From assembly GCF_001988955.1 (NCBI RefSeq), contig NZ_CP014263.1, positions 3,504,001 to 3,568,000 on the forward strand: a DNA stretch of 64,000 bases, in the 5' to 3' direction. The notes below the pieces were generated by a model. That model had not been told where the DNA came from. It saw nothing but the letters and a program-made list of their open reading frames with translations, and did not search any database. A program made the translations under genes and the position numbers. Below are positions 51,610 to 60,180 of this stretch, one piece after another; position 1 is the first letter of the stretch; each line of letters opens with the position of its first letter. The DNA comes from Spirosoma montaniterrae. Lineage in GTDB: Bacteria > Bacteroidota > Bacteroidia > Cytophagales > Spirosomataceae.

Positions 51610-52524
51610 ATGAAAATTAACGTCACCATTGACATCTTCAGTGGTCGGCCAAACCCGACACTGACGCTGGAAGGCAACGAAGCCGAGCAGGTATTACGCG
51701 AAGTACAAACGGCATCCGACTTTTCGGCACTAACCGATCAGGATACGCCCGAACCGTTTAATCTGGGATTTCGCGGTATCATTATCGAACAAACCGACGA
51801 CGCCACTACCGACCTGCCTACCGCTTTTCGCGTTACTCCCGACCGGCTTTACACCGGCAATAGTTCGGCAACTGCCCGCGACACCAACTTCGAGAAGATC
51901 ATTTTCGACCGACTGACGAAGTTTCGGGTGCCTGGCTCGAAAAAAACATTCGAGCAATTGCTACGGAACGAGGTGGCTCAGTTTCGGCTTGAGCGCGAAC
52001 AGATTGTAGCCCGCCCGCCCATCATTATCGACCCGATCAAGATTTTTCCGATCTGTCGATGTGCTCCGGCCTCTGACATTGCCTGGTGGAACGATGGCAG
52101 CACCCGACAGTTCAATAACAACTGTTACAATTACGCCACCAACTACCGCACCAACACCTTTGCCCAGCCGGGTAAGGCGGCTGGACAGCAATACACGTCG
52201 CTGGCCGGTTGTATTGTTGGAGCCGGGCAGCGCAGTGCCCGCGACGGAGCCGTTGCCGACGCACTCATCGATCTGCCCAATGCCGACAATAAATGCCCCG
52301 CTACGGGCCATCTGGTCGCGTTGGTCGTTTGGCCGGGCGTCGATTATCACTGGTATCGAAAAGGGCCGAATGGCCGGTGGTCGCACAAACCCGGTAGCAC
52401 AGCCGCCACCCTGCTCGACAATGCGGGTAATGCCATCACCGATCCCCGCACCGCCAACCGGGGCAACTACACGCAATTCTGTACGTTTATGCAGGCAATT
52501 CACGGACACGTGATGATTCGCTAA
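51610..52524 (+). CDS. Papain-like cysteine peptidase candidate with FSGRPNP N-terminal module
   Basis: This 304-residue protein is taken from ATG 51610 (MKINVTIDIFSGRPNP). Residues 1-100 form a module shared with the next gene. The C-terminal part (about 150-304) has FNNNCYNYATNY with Cys172, TGHLVALVVWPGVDYHWYR with His234 and His247, and GRWSHKPG. These are the parts of a Cys-His hydrolase; the DYHWYR...WSHKPG segment is a recurrent bacterial motif that I cannot name. No signal peptide is seen. It may be a secreted or T6SS-delivered enzyme, or a self-processing protein. Confidence 0.65.
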   Translation: MKINVTIDIFSGRPNPTLTLEGNEAEQVLREVQTASDFSALTDQDTPEPFNLGFRGIIIEQTDDATTDLPTAFRVTPDRLYTGNSSATARDTNFEKIIFDRLTKFRVPGSKKTFEQLLRNEVAQFRLEREQIVARPPIIIDPIKIFPICRCAPASDIAWWNDGSTRQFNNNCYNYATNYRTNTFAQPGKAAGQQYTSLAGCIVGAGQRSARDGAVADALIDLPNADNKCPATGHLVALVVWPGVDYHWYRKGPNGRWSHKPGSTAATLLDNAGNAITDPRTANRGNYTQFCTFMQAIHGHVMIR

Positions 52525-52538
52525 ACTAACCAGCGGCT

Positions 52539-52877
52539 ATGCGCCTAATCTGCACACTATTGCTGTTTTCAGGCCGTCCAAATCCAGAGTGGACTGTAGA
52601 GGATGAATCTGTAAAACAGGCCATTATGGAGCGGATCAGGCTGTTGCCCGCCCGGTCAGATACGCCCGAGCAACCGTCTAAACTGGGTTATCAGGGTTGC
52701 CGACTCCAGACCGACGATCAATACTGGTCGGTACGGGAGGGTATTGTGCGGCAGGAGTCGCCCGGTCAGCCACGCGGTTTTTCGGACCCGGACCGACAAC
52801 TCGAAAAAATGCTGCTTCAAACGGCACCGTCGGCATACAGCGCATTGGCCTACAGTCTTTTATCGTCTGAATTTTGA
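52539..52877 (+). CDS. Stand-alone FSGRPNP module protein
   Basis: This 112-residue protein matches the N-terminal module of the upstream gene: LLLFSGRPNPEWTVEDE against IDIFSGRPNPTLTLEGN, and KLGYQGCRLQTDD against NLGFRGIIIEQTD. It ends where the module ends and has no peptidase part. It lies 14 bp downstream and is probably co-transcribed. It could be an inhibitor or immunity copy of the module, or simply a duplicated domain. Confidence 0.7.
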   Translation: MRLICTLLLFSGRPNPEWTVEDESVKQAIMERIRLLPARSDTPEQPSKLGYQGCRLQTDDQYWSVREGIVRQESPGQPRGFSDPDRQLEKMLLQTAPSAYSALAYSLLSSEF

Positions 52878-52949
52878 TACAGGCCGCTCGATCTTCTCGT
52901 AGAAACCGACCAGCGGCCTACGTTTTTTCTCCTACACCGTTTACCATTC

Positions 52950-55184
52950 ATGGAAACCGCCCAACCAAAACCCAAAAAAGCGTCGAAGAAAGCAGCGGAT
53001 TACGCGCCTTCGACCGTGATGCCCACACCGGCACATGAACCCTTTGCACCACAGCCCGAAACGCCCGTTGGCTTTCCGCCCCTGCCCGATGCCATTGCCA
53101 CTCAATCGCAAGTGCCACAGGAGCTGTTCCAGACCGTTTCGGAAGACATCAGTACGCTCGACCTGCCTCGCCCGGTTTTCCGGTTTTATAGCCTGAACGC
53201 AGGCTGCTATTTAGTTCGATTCGATCCGGTAGGTACGCTTTACCACTACGATGGCACTATCCGCGTGGAGCGTTCGGCGTTCAACGTAACGGCCAGTGGT
53301 GATTTGTATTACCACAAGCCACTACCGATCTGGCCCATTCCGATTCCACCCATTCCCATTCTTGACTCACCTACTCATCAGGACGTTCACGCGCTGCTGG
53401 GCGAGCCGAATCCGGCTAACGGCATTCCCAAATTTGCCCGCAGCCGGTATCGGTATTACCTCCGTATTACCCAGATTCTGGAAGGTATTAGCGTGTCGAG
53501 TACGTTCACGATGGCCTTTGAGATGTGGAAGTTTAAGGGAGCCACGGCCTCTCCGATGTGGGGAAATGAAGGGTTATTCACCGCCGAAATGACGTTCGGT
53601 TCGGCACCGGCCAGCTACCCCGCCGGAGCCGATTACCTGACCGGCAAAGTAAAAAATAACAGGGGCGTGGTAGTCGGTACGCTAACAATGGGCCAGGTAT
53701 CGAAATTTCTGCGCGAAGCCACGGTTGAAATTGACACCGTATCGGGGTCAGAAGCTCCACTCGACAGCGGAGCGGGCCATACCTGGCAGTCGGTTTTCAG
53801 TGCCGTTGGCTGGAAACTCAACGTGCTGCCGAGTCATACAGACATAGCAGAACCGAGTGGTAACTCGTGGAGCGATGGCGAAATGCACGCGGCTATGCTG
53901 GCCCGGCGCGATTCGTCCAATTTAGACGCCGAATGGCGGTATCACGTGCTGGCCGTTAAAAACATTGATTCCACTCCGCGTGGCATCATGTACGACGCCG
54001 GTGGCACCGATTCCAACAACGTGCCGCGAGAGGGTATCGGCATTGCCTCACACTGGACCATTCCCAATGTCAACCCCTGGGGCAGGGTGAAAGGACAACG
54101 ATTCGGAGCCGCCAAAGCTCCCTATTTCCGAACCGCGCTCCACGAAATCGGCCATGCGATGGGCCTCTACCACAACACGGTCGACTTCGGTATTATGAAT
54201 ACAACCGACGTTATTGCTGCCGGAGCCGTAGCCCCGGTTCAGTTCCCGGATAACATAAAATGGGCGCACGCAGCCGACGACCAGAAACGCCTGCGACATA
54301 TGCCCGACGTGTTTGTTCGACCGGGCGGTATTGCGTTCGGCACGCCCTACCCCACACACCCGATTAGCCCCGACGACGAACACGTTGAAGCCGTTGGCCT
54401 GTCGTTACAGGTATCGCCCCTGCACGATGTATTGCCCATTGGTGCCCCGGCCCGCTTTGAAATCAGCCTGACCAACGATTCGCTCTATCTGTTGCCCGCG
54501 CCGGTTAGTCTGCAAATGAAAAACGGCTTCGTTAGTGGGCGAGTTACCGACCCGTCGGGTACGGTACGCACCTTTAAACCGTTGATTATCTGTGTCGAAG
54601 AGGTTCCGCTTGCTTACATGCAACCAAACGATGTACGCACGGAATCTATTACGCTGTTGCGCGGAGCCGAAGGTGCTTTGTTCCCGATTGCCGGTGCCTA
54701 CACGATTGAGGTTGAGGTTAGCTGGGATATGCCGGGTGGTCATGCGGGGGTATCGGGTACAGCGAACGTTTTCGTAACGGGTGCTCGTACCGATTCCCAT
54801 GCGTCGGCGGCTCTCAAGGTGTTATCGACCCCCGATGCGCTGCTCAGCATCGTGCTGACGGGCGATCACCTGACCGAAGGTAATGAGGCCATTCAGGCAG
54901 CCTTGGCCGACGAAACGCTCCATCCGCATTTTGCTTATGTAGAAGCCAAACGGCTGGCGCAGCCTTTCATCGACCGACCGGCTAATCTCGAAGCTGCGGC
55001 TTCGCTGCTGACCGATGAAACAGTGATGAGTTCTGCCGAGATTCGTAAATGCGCTAAATTGCTCGGAAAAGCCGATACCAAAGGTAATAAGGACGCGAAA
55101 GGAAAAATTGTTGACGTGTTGGCAAGCAAGGCCAAAGGTAGTGCCAATGCCGATGCACTCGAAGCCGCGCTGACGAAGCTTTAA
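52950..55184 (+). CDS. Matrixin-like zinc metalloprotease without signal peptide
   Basis: This 744-residue protein has HEIGHAMGLYH at 398-408 (His398, Glu399, His402, His408) and a Met-turn GIMNT at Met416, the full metzincin signature of matrixins. The N-terminus is Pro/Lys-rich (KPKKASKKAADY), not a signal peptide. The region 75-290 is beta-rich with a Pro-rich stretch (WPIPIPPIPIL). The C-terminal part has Ig-like strands (about 445-590) and a helical tail. The lack of a Sec signal suggests export by another route, such as T6SS, or cytoplasmic action. Neighbours are peptidase-like and lipocalin-like genes. Confidence 0.8.
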   Translation: METAQPKPKKASKKAADYAPSTVMPTPAHEPFAPQPETPVGFPPLPDAIATQSQVPQELFQTVSEDISTLDLPRPVFRFYSLNAGCYLVRFDPVGTLYHYDGTIRVERSAFNVTASGDLYYHKPLPIWPIPIPPIPILDSPTHQDVHALLGEPNPANGIPKFARSRYRYYLRITQILEGISVSSTFTMAFEMWKFKGATASPMWGNEGLFTAEMTFGSAPASYPAGADYLTGKVKNNRGVVVGTLTMGQVSKFLREATVEIDTVSGSEAPLDSGAGHTWQSVFSAVGWKLNVLPSHTDIAEPSGNSWSDGEMHAAMLARRDSSNLDAEWRYHVLAVKNIDSTPRGIMYDAGGTDSNNVPREGIGIASHWTIPNVNPWGRVKGQRFGAAKAPYFRTALHEIGHAMGLYHNTVDFGIMNTTDVIAAGAVAPVQFPDNIKWAHAADDQKRLRHMPDVFVRPGGIAFGTPYPTHPISPDDEHVEAVGLSLQVSPLHDVLPIGAPARFEISLTNDSLYLLPAPVSLQMKNGFVSGRVTDPSGTVRTFKPLIICVEEVPLAYMQPNDVRTESITLLRGAEGALFPIAGAYTIEVEVSWDMPGGHAGVSGTANVFVTGARTDSHASAALKVLSTPDALLSIVLTGDHLTEGNEAIQAALADETLHPHFAYVEAKRLAQPFIDRPANLEAAASLLTDETVMSSAEIRKCAKLLGKADTKGNKDAKGKIVDVLASKAKGSANADALEAALTKL

Positions 55185-55190
55185 AGACGA

Positions 55191-55586
55191 ATGCACTATA
55201 CACACTTCAGCCGGTTGTGGCAGTTAGCAACGCTGCTCTTCCTATTGAGCGCGGTCAGCATCGACTGCCGCAACCGGCTGGCTTCAACCGATTTAGGTAC
55301 GACGATGACGTTGCAGGGGCGATGGAAAAAAATAACGATGTCGGCCTGTAGCCAGGCTTATCCGGCCCTCATCGAATTCAAAGCGAACGGTCTTTATTCA
55401 GCCGAGAGCGACCCGAAAGCACCGGTGCATCCGGTGTGGGACGTTGGCACGTTTGCCGTTGAGCCGGGACAAGTGCAGCTCTCTACGTCCAACGATGCCG
55501 TTATTACGTACAAAACCGCGCAGACCCGGAAACAGATTAGTTTTCAAGCTCCCGATGGCTGCACGATTACCTACGAAAAGCTATAA
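55191..55586 (+). CDS. Lipocalin-like small lipoprotein
   Basis: This 131-residue protein has an N-terminal signal (LATLLFLLSAVSIDC, possible lipobox at Cys27). A beta sandwich follows with LQGRWKKITMSAC, IEFKANGLYSAESD and DGCTITYEKL, the pattern of Bacteroidota lipocalin-like proteins. It starts 6 bp after the metalloprotease and is likely in the same transcript. Its role is unknown; it could be an envelope binding or inhibitor protein for the upstream protease. Confidence 0.7.
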   Translation: MHYTHFSRLWQLATLLFLLSAVSIDCRNRLASTDLGTTMTLQGRWKKITMSACSQAYPALIEFKANGLYSAESDPKAPVHPVWDVGTFAVEPGQVQLSTSNDAVITYKTAQTRKQISFQAPDGCTITYEKL

Positions 55587-55604
55587 GATCATCGACTCAT
55601 CACG

Positions 55605-57068
55605 TCACTCAATTCGTATTTTTCGATAGAAAGGTAAGCTAACACTGCCATCAAAATCCTCGAAGACAAGTTTATAATCACCCTTTTGGGGAGCGTCGGG
55701 CAATTTCCAACGCCACAAATTAAAATCGGTAGCCAGCGCAAATGGTCTAAAACTGCCAAGGTTCGTTAATTCATAAACCATATTTGGGTTGGCTACACTG
55801 ATGATCCGAACCGCTTTTACAGTACGGGTCGTCAGCGTACTATACGAGAGATCGCCAATTGTAAATGAATAGCGCACGGCCAACGCTTCTCCACCTTTGA
55901 AAGCCGGTAAAGCAGGCATCCAATCGAAAGAAGCGGTATAACTCTTAGGTGGGCCAACGTAAGCGAAACTTTGCGACGACCGGGCGTTGGGAATGGTAAA
56001 CAAAGACCGGTAGGGCTTACCATCCTGCGGAATAACATCAAGCAGATACTGGCCGCTGGGCTGAATAGCCGGCAAAGCTAACTGGGCCACCGTTGTATTG
56101 AGTATGGCGGCATTTCCTTCGAGCGTTTGAGTAAAATCGTTTGTGAGCCGAACGACCACCCGCTTTGCTGGTTCCAGATTTCGCCCCGAAATTGCGATGA
56201 CCCCAGTTGCCGGAGCCGATGGGCTAACCAGCCCAATAATCGGCGGTCCGGCTTTGATAGTCAGCGGAAAATCAACAGATTCGATGCCAGCCAGTGAGTT
56301 CTGACCCGGCACTATAGTTTGCTCCACTCTTGACCGTATCGTGAGTGTGTATTCGCCAGCCGTTATATTGACGGGCAACGATCCTGTTAGTTGTAGTTTA
56401 GCAATTTTGGGAATGTTTTGATTTGGGGCATTTACATAGACAGGTTCCCCATTTAGAGCATTCACCATGTAGTTTTCGCTGGTGAAAGTTTCCTGCGTAG
56501 TATTGTTCACAAAACGAACGCTAAAATATCGTTGAGCGGGCATACCCGCATCTAAATTATCGACCGTAAACAGAAACCTGAAAGGCTGATAATACTCCTT
56601 TATTGTTAACGCCAACGCCGAATCGGGCGTAAATTTCAGCGGGCTGGGCGTTTCGATAACTATTTCATAATATAGTTTACAGTTGCCAAGTTCGTCTTTC
56701 TGTACGCAAACTCTGGGCAATGGGTTGGCTTTCACCGGATAAAGCGCCCCCGAACGAGGGTCAAGCACCCGAACGCCCTCGCTCACTTTATACGTAATTC
56801 TAACGTTGGGTTCTTTATAATCGGCTGGCAGTTTGATGATGATGGAACGGCCCGAAATAAATGCCTTACCTACACCATCGACAGTAGCTTCCAGAATAGC
56901 CGGTTCGCTACCCGATCCTGGTACAACTACGGCATCCTGTAAATCCGGCAAAAGCGTAGGTTTTTGAGTAACCGGAGCAGAGACAGGTGGTTTGGCGACC
57001 GGATCAGGAGTGGGTTTCTGACAACTCAGCGATGCCAATAAGCCGACGAAAACGAGAAGTTTTTTCAT
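55605..57068 (-). CDS. Lipoprotein with Ig/IPT-like domains
   Basis: This 487-residue protein has a lipobox LLASLSC (Cys16) and a Pro/Val linker (residues 17-45). Several beta-sandwich domains follow. One resembles an IPT/TIG repeat (IIGLVSPSAPATGVIAISGR, LEPAKRVVVRL at about 275-350). A possible disulphide pair lies in RVCVQKDELGNC. I recognise no enzyme motif. It converges on the lipocalin-like gene with 18 bp between stops. The function is unknown, probably surface binding. Confidence 0.75.
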   Translation of the reverse strand: MKKLLVFVGLLASLSCQKPTPDPVAKPPVSAPVTQKPTLLPDLQDAVVVPGSGSEPAILEATVDGVGKAFISGRSIIIKLPADYKEPNVRITYKVSEGVRVLDPRSGALYPVKANPLPRVCVQKDELGNCKLYYEIVIETPSPLKFTPDSALALTIKEYYQPFRFLFTVDNLDAGMPAQRYFSVRFVNNTTQETFTSENYMVNALNGEPVYVNAPNQNIPKIAKLQLTGSLPVNITAGEYTLTIRSRVEQTIVPGQNSLAGIESVDFPLTIKAGPPIIGLVSPSAPATGVIAISGRNLEPAKRVVVRLTNDFTQTLEGNAAILNTTVAQLALPAIQPSGQYLLDVIPQDGKPYRSLFTIPNARSSQSFAYVGPPKSYTASFDWMPALPAFKGGEALAVRYSFTIGDLSYSTLTTRTVKAVRIISVANPNMVYELTNLGSFRPFALATDFNLWRWKLPDAPQKGDYKLVFEDFDGSVSLPFYRKIRIE

Positions 57069-57182
57069 GATGCGCCCATTTGTGATGGCAAATTACCCGT
57101 TTAGGTGTTTTGTATCAACCCGCATCAACGACCCGCATAGTTGTTAAATAGTTCGAAGAAACCGTAAATTTTAATTTAATTT

Positions 57183-57800
57183 CTACTTCCACTGCATCAC
57201 ATCCAGCACGTTGGGGCAGAAATCGTATTCGTCCGGTACGTTGGAGCCGATGAGTAACAAACAGTCGGGCGATAGTTGGCGTACCTGTTGATGATACCAG
57301 GCTGCCCCCTGCCGGTCGAGGTTGGCTGTCGGCTCGTCGAGAATCACGACCGGCGCAGTAGAAAAAAACGCCAGCCCCAGTTTGACGCGCTGTTTCATGC
57401 CCGACGAAAAATACTTGATCTCTTTGTGGCGGGCGTGGCTCAACAGCAGCCGGTCGGCTACAACTTCGGGCGTCAGGCCCGCTTTGAAGGGTTTAAACGT
57501 CTGATGAAAGCGAAGCAACTCATCAAGCGTCAGTTCTTCCACCAATTCCAGATAAGGCGCGGCCATACTAACCTGCCGAAACCAGTCGTCGGGATCGAGC
57601 AGTTTACCGGCTACCGAATACAGAAGCTGCCCTTCGGTAGCGGGCAGGCTTCCGGCCAGCAGTTGCAGCAGGGTTGATTTGCCACTGCCGTTTGGTCCCA
57701 CGAACGTGTAGCTGTTTCCGGCGGTTAGTGTCAGATCAACGCGTCGGAAAATCCACTCCTTTCGGTATTTTTTGCCAATCTGTTCAGCTACAATCTGCAT
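57183..57800 (-). CDS. ABC transporter ATP-binding protein (CcmA-like size)
   Basis: This 205-residue ATPase has Walker A GPNGSGKSTLLQLL, signature YFSSGMKQRVKLGLAF and Walker B VVILDEPTANLD. The H-loop His is replaced (LLLIGSNVPDEYDF), so its activity may be reduced or atypical. The short length resembles CcmA heme-export ATPases, but no Ccm genes are nearby. Its permease partner is not in the window beside it. The gene lies upstream of the IPT lipoprotein, on the same strand and 114 bp away. Confidence 0.85.
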   Translation of the reverse strand: MQIVAEQIGKKYRKEWIFRRVDLTLTAGNSYTFVGPNGSGKSTLLQLLAGSLPATEGQLLYSVAGKLLDPDDWFRQVSMAAPYLELVEELTLDELLRFHQTFKPFKAGLTPEVVADRLLLSHARHKEIKYFSSGMKQRVKLGLAFFSTAPVVILDEPTANLDRQGAAWYHQQVRQLSPDCLLLIGSNVPDEYDFCPNVLDVMQWK

Positions 57801-57802
57801 GA

Positions 57803-57899
57803 TTAGTGAAGAGTGAAAAATGAAAAATGAAAAATGAAAAGTTGTTCACGTCTGATTATGAATCTCTTTTCACTTTTCACTCTTCACTTTTCACTAATT
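57803..57899. repeat. AAAAGTGAAGAGTG inverted repeat, family 3 (copy 2)
   Basis: The left arm (57803-57840) is built of AGTGAAGAGTGAAAAATG units and the right arm (57866-57899) of their complement. It lies between lpxA and the ABC ATPase gene and touches the lpxA stop. It has the same family of units as the repeat at 5591. Confidence 0.85.
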
Positions 57900-58696
57900 T
57901 ACTCTCCCCGGTCGGCACCTGACGAAGGGCCGCGCATAATGCCGCGTTCTGAGGTGCGGATAAAATTCACGATCTCGTCGCGTTCGTCGGACGGGGGCAG
58001 TTCGAGTTCGATTTGTGTGAGCGCATCGGCATTATTCAGGCCGCGCATGTAGATGTAACGGTAGATTTCCTGAATCTGATTGATTTTGTCGTTATCGAAA
58101 CCGCGCCGACGCAGCCCAATCGAGTTAATGCCCGTGTACGACAGCGGTTCGCGGGCGGCTTTGGTAAACGGCGGCACGTCTTTCCGCACTAACGACCCGC
58201 CCGATACCATCGCATGAGGACCAATTTTTACCCACTGATGCACCGAACTCGACCCACCAATGATGGCCCAATCGCCCATGTGAACATGACCGGCCATCTG
58301 CACATTATTGATAATCAAGCAGTTGTTTCCAATTCGACAATCGTGTGCTACGTGGGCGTAAGCCATCACCAAGCAGTTCGACCCGATCTCGGTTTTCCAG
58401 TGTTCTTCGGTTCCCCGGCTAATAGTAGCATATTCGCGAATCGTGGTTCCGTCGCCGATGAACGTGCGCGTATATTCATCTTTGAATTTTAAATCCTGCG
58501 GAGTCGATGAGATAACCGCGCCCGGATAAATTTTGCAGTTACGCCCGATGCGTGCGCCTTCGTTGATAACGGCATGAGAACCAATCCAGGTGCCCTCACC
58601 AATTTCAACGTCTTTATGAATGATGGCGAACGGCTCGACCACCACGTTTTGGGCAATCTTGGCTTCGGGATGTATGTACGCTAATGGTTGGATCAT
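57899..58696 (-). CDS. lpxA: UDP-N-acetylglucosamine acyltransferase LpxA
   Basis: This 265-residue protein is taken from ATG 58696 (MIQPLAYIHPEAKIAQNVVV); a longer reading would translate the upstream repeat. It has left-handed beta-helix hexapeptide repeats (IGEGTWIGSHAVINEGARIG). The conserved segment AYAHVAHDCRIGNN contains the catalytic His, and the C-terminal helical part has INSIGLRRRGF. LpxA transfers a hydroxyacyl chain to UDP-GlcNAc, the first lipid A step. It forms a run with lpxD and lpxC-fabZ on the minus strand. Confidence 0.95.
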   Translation of the reverse strand: MIQPLAYIHPEAKIAQNVVVEPFAIIHKDVEIGEGTWIGSHAVINEGARIGRNCKIYPGAVISSTPQDLKFKDEYTRTFIGDGTTIREYATISRGTEEHWKTEIGSNCLVMAYAHVAHDCRIGNNCLIINNVQMAGHVHMGDWAIIGGSSSVHQWVKIGPHAMVSGGSLVRKDVPPFTKAAREPLSYTGINSIGLRRRGFDNDKINQIQEIYRYIYMRGLNNADALTQIELELPPSDERDEIVNFIRTSERGIMRGPSSGADRGE

Positions 58697-58703
58697 GTTT
58701 TTT

Positions 58704-58791
58704 AAGTGATGAGTGATGAACGATGAGTGATGAGTGAGGGCATTAATATAGGCGGTGCCACTCATCGCTCATCACTCATCGTTCATCACTT
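58704..58791. repeat. GATGAGTGATGAAC inverted repeat, family 2 (copy 2)
   Basis: The arms 58704-58738 and 58759-58791 are near complements of GATGAGTGATGAAC units. The lpxC-fabZ stop codon (TGA) lies inside the right arm. The copy at 4988 in the T6SS locus has the same units. Confidence 0.88.
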
Positions 58792-60180
58792 TTTTTTAAC
58801 GAGGCTGGCAATCATATCCGCTTCGCATACCAACTGATTGCTGACATAGCCCCGGCCCTGCATTTTTACAATACCGCGTTTCATGGGTGAGGTAAACTCA
58901 CACCGAAAGATTACAGTATCGCCCGGCAAAACGTTGCGCCGGAATCGGCAATTTTCGATACCAACCAGAAAGGGCCAGTAATTTTCGGGATCAGGCACGG
59001 TGCTAAGCACCAGAATACCACCCGTTTGGGCCATAGCTTCGAGTTGCAGTACGCCGGGCATTACCGGATTTCCCGGAAAGTGCCCAGGAAAAAACGGCTC
59101 GTTCATGGTCACGTTCTTGATACCTACCACGCTGTTTTCGTCCAGCGCAATAATCTTATCGATCATCTGGAACGGGTAGCGGTGTGGCAGCAGTTGCGAA
59201 ATGCGGTTAATGTCAAGAACGGGCGGTTGCGTCGGATCGTATTTGGGAACCTGATTGGCCGCGTTTTTCTGAATCAATTTTTTGATTTTTTTGGCAAATG
59301 CCACGTTAGCTGCATGGCCGGGTCGGGCCGCCAGAATTTGTGCCTTAATGGGCCGACCAATCAGGGCCAGATCGCCTACCACGTCGAGCAGTTTGTGGCG
59401 GGCCATTTCGTTGGGATAGTGCAGCGTCAGGTTGTTCAGAATACCATCGTTCCTGTTAACGCTTACTTTGGGCTTGTTGAGCAACTGCGCCAGGTGCGTC
59501 AGTTCGTCGTCGTTTACTTCACGATCAACAATCACAATGGCATTGGTCAGATCGCCCCCTTTTATCAGATTTTGCCTGTAAAGTGCTTCGAGTTCATGCA
59601 GGAATACGAAAGTACGGCAATTGGCAATCTGCTCGGGGAAGAGGCTAATATCGTTCAGATACGCGTGTTGGCTGCTGATAACCCGCGAGTTATAATCAAC
59701 CATTACGGTCAGGCGGTAATCGCTGAGCGGCAGCGCGGCTAACTCGATGCCTTTTTCGTCGTTGCGGAAATGTACGTACTCATTAACCTCGAAGTAGTTG
59801 CGGTTGGCGTTTTGTTCCTCAAGACCGGCACTCCGCAGGGCATCGACAAACTGAATCGACGACCCATCCATAATAGGAGGTTCGGGGCCATCCAACTGAA
59901 TCAGCACGTTATCGATCTGCAAACCAACCAGCGCGGCCAGTGTATGCTCAACGGTGTGGATTCGGGCACCACTCTGTTCGATGGTTGTGCCGCGCGATAA
60001 ATCAACAACGTTATCAACGTCGGCTTCCACAATGGGCTGACCGGGCAGATCGACGCGCTGAAATTTATAGCCGTGATTGGTTGGTGCGGGCAGAAATGTC
60101 ATCGTTGCCGATACGCCCGTGTGCAAGCCCACGCCCGATACCGAAACGGCCTTCTGAATGGTCTGTTGTTTGGTATTCAT
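58786..60180 (-). CDS. lpxC-fabZ: Bifunctional LpxC deacetylase / FabZ dehydratase
   Basis: This 464-residue fusion has the LpxC part (about 1-305), with [17 protein letters not shown] (zinc His) and [17 protein letters not shown] (His and Asp ligands). The FabZ part (about 320-464) has [27 protein letters not shown] (active His) and [10 protein letters not shown] (active Glu). LpxC is the committed step of lipid A synthesis; FabZ dehydrates hydroxyacyl-ACP, so the fusion links lipid A and fatty acid synthesis. The fusion is typical of Bacteroidota. Its ATG overlaps the lpxD stop (ATGA). Confidence 0.97.
   Translation of the reverse strand: MNTKQQTIQKAVSVSGVGLHTGVSATMTFLPAPTNHGYKFQRVDLPGQPIVEADVDNVVDLSRGTTIEQSGARIHTVEHTLAALVGLQIDNVLIQLDGPEPPIMDGSSIQFVDALRSAGLEEQNANRNYFEVNEYVHFRNDEKGIELAALPLSDYRLTVMVDYNSRVISSQHAYLNDISLFPEQIANCRTFVFLHELEALYRQNLIKGGDLTNAIVIVDREVNDDELTHLAQLLNKPKVSVNRNDGILNNLTLHYPNEMARHKLLDVVGDLALIGRPIKAQILAARPGHAANVAFAKKIKKLIQKNAANQVPKYDPTQPPVLDINRISQLLPHRYPFQMIDKIIALDENSVVGIKNVTMNEPFFPGHFPGNPVMPGVLQLEAMAQTGGILVLSTVPDPENYWPFLVGIENCRFRRNVLPGDTVIFRCEFTSPMKRGIVKMQGRGYVSNQLVCEADMIASLVKKK

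Noticed and set aside
57183..57800. LptB, the lipopolysaccharide transport ATPase
   Set aside because: Although close to lpx genes, it is shorter than LptB, lacks the H-loop His and its signature is SSGMKQR rather than the LptB-type LSGGERRR.
58697..58765. Longer LpxA start at 58765
   Set aside because: The extra 23 residues translate the inverted repeat (THHSSFITHH), and LpxA begins naturally at MIQPLAYIHP.
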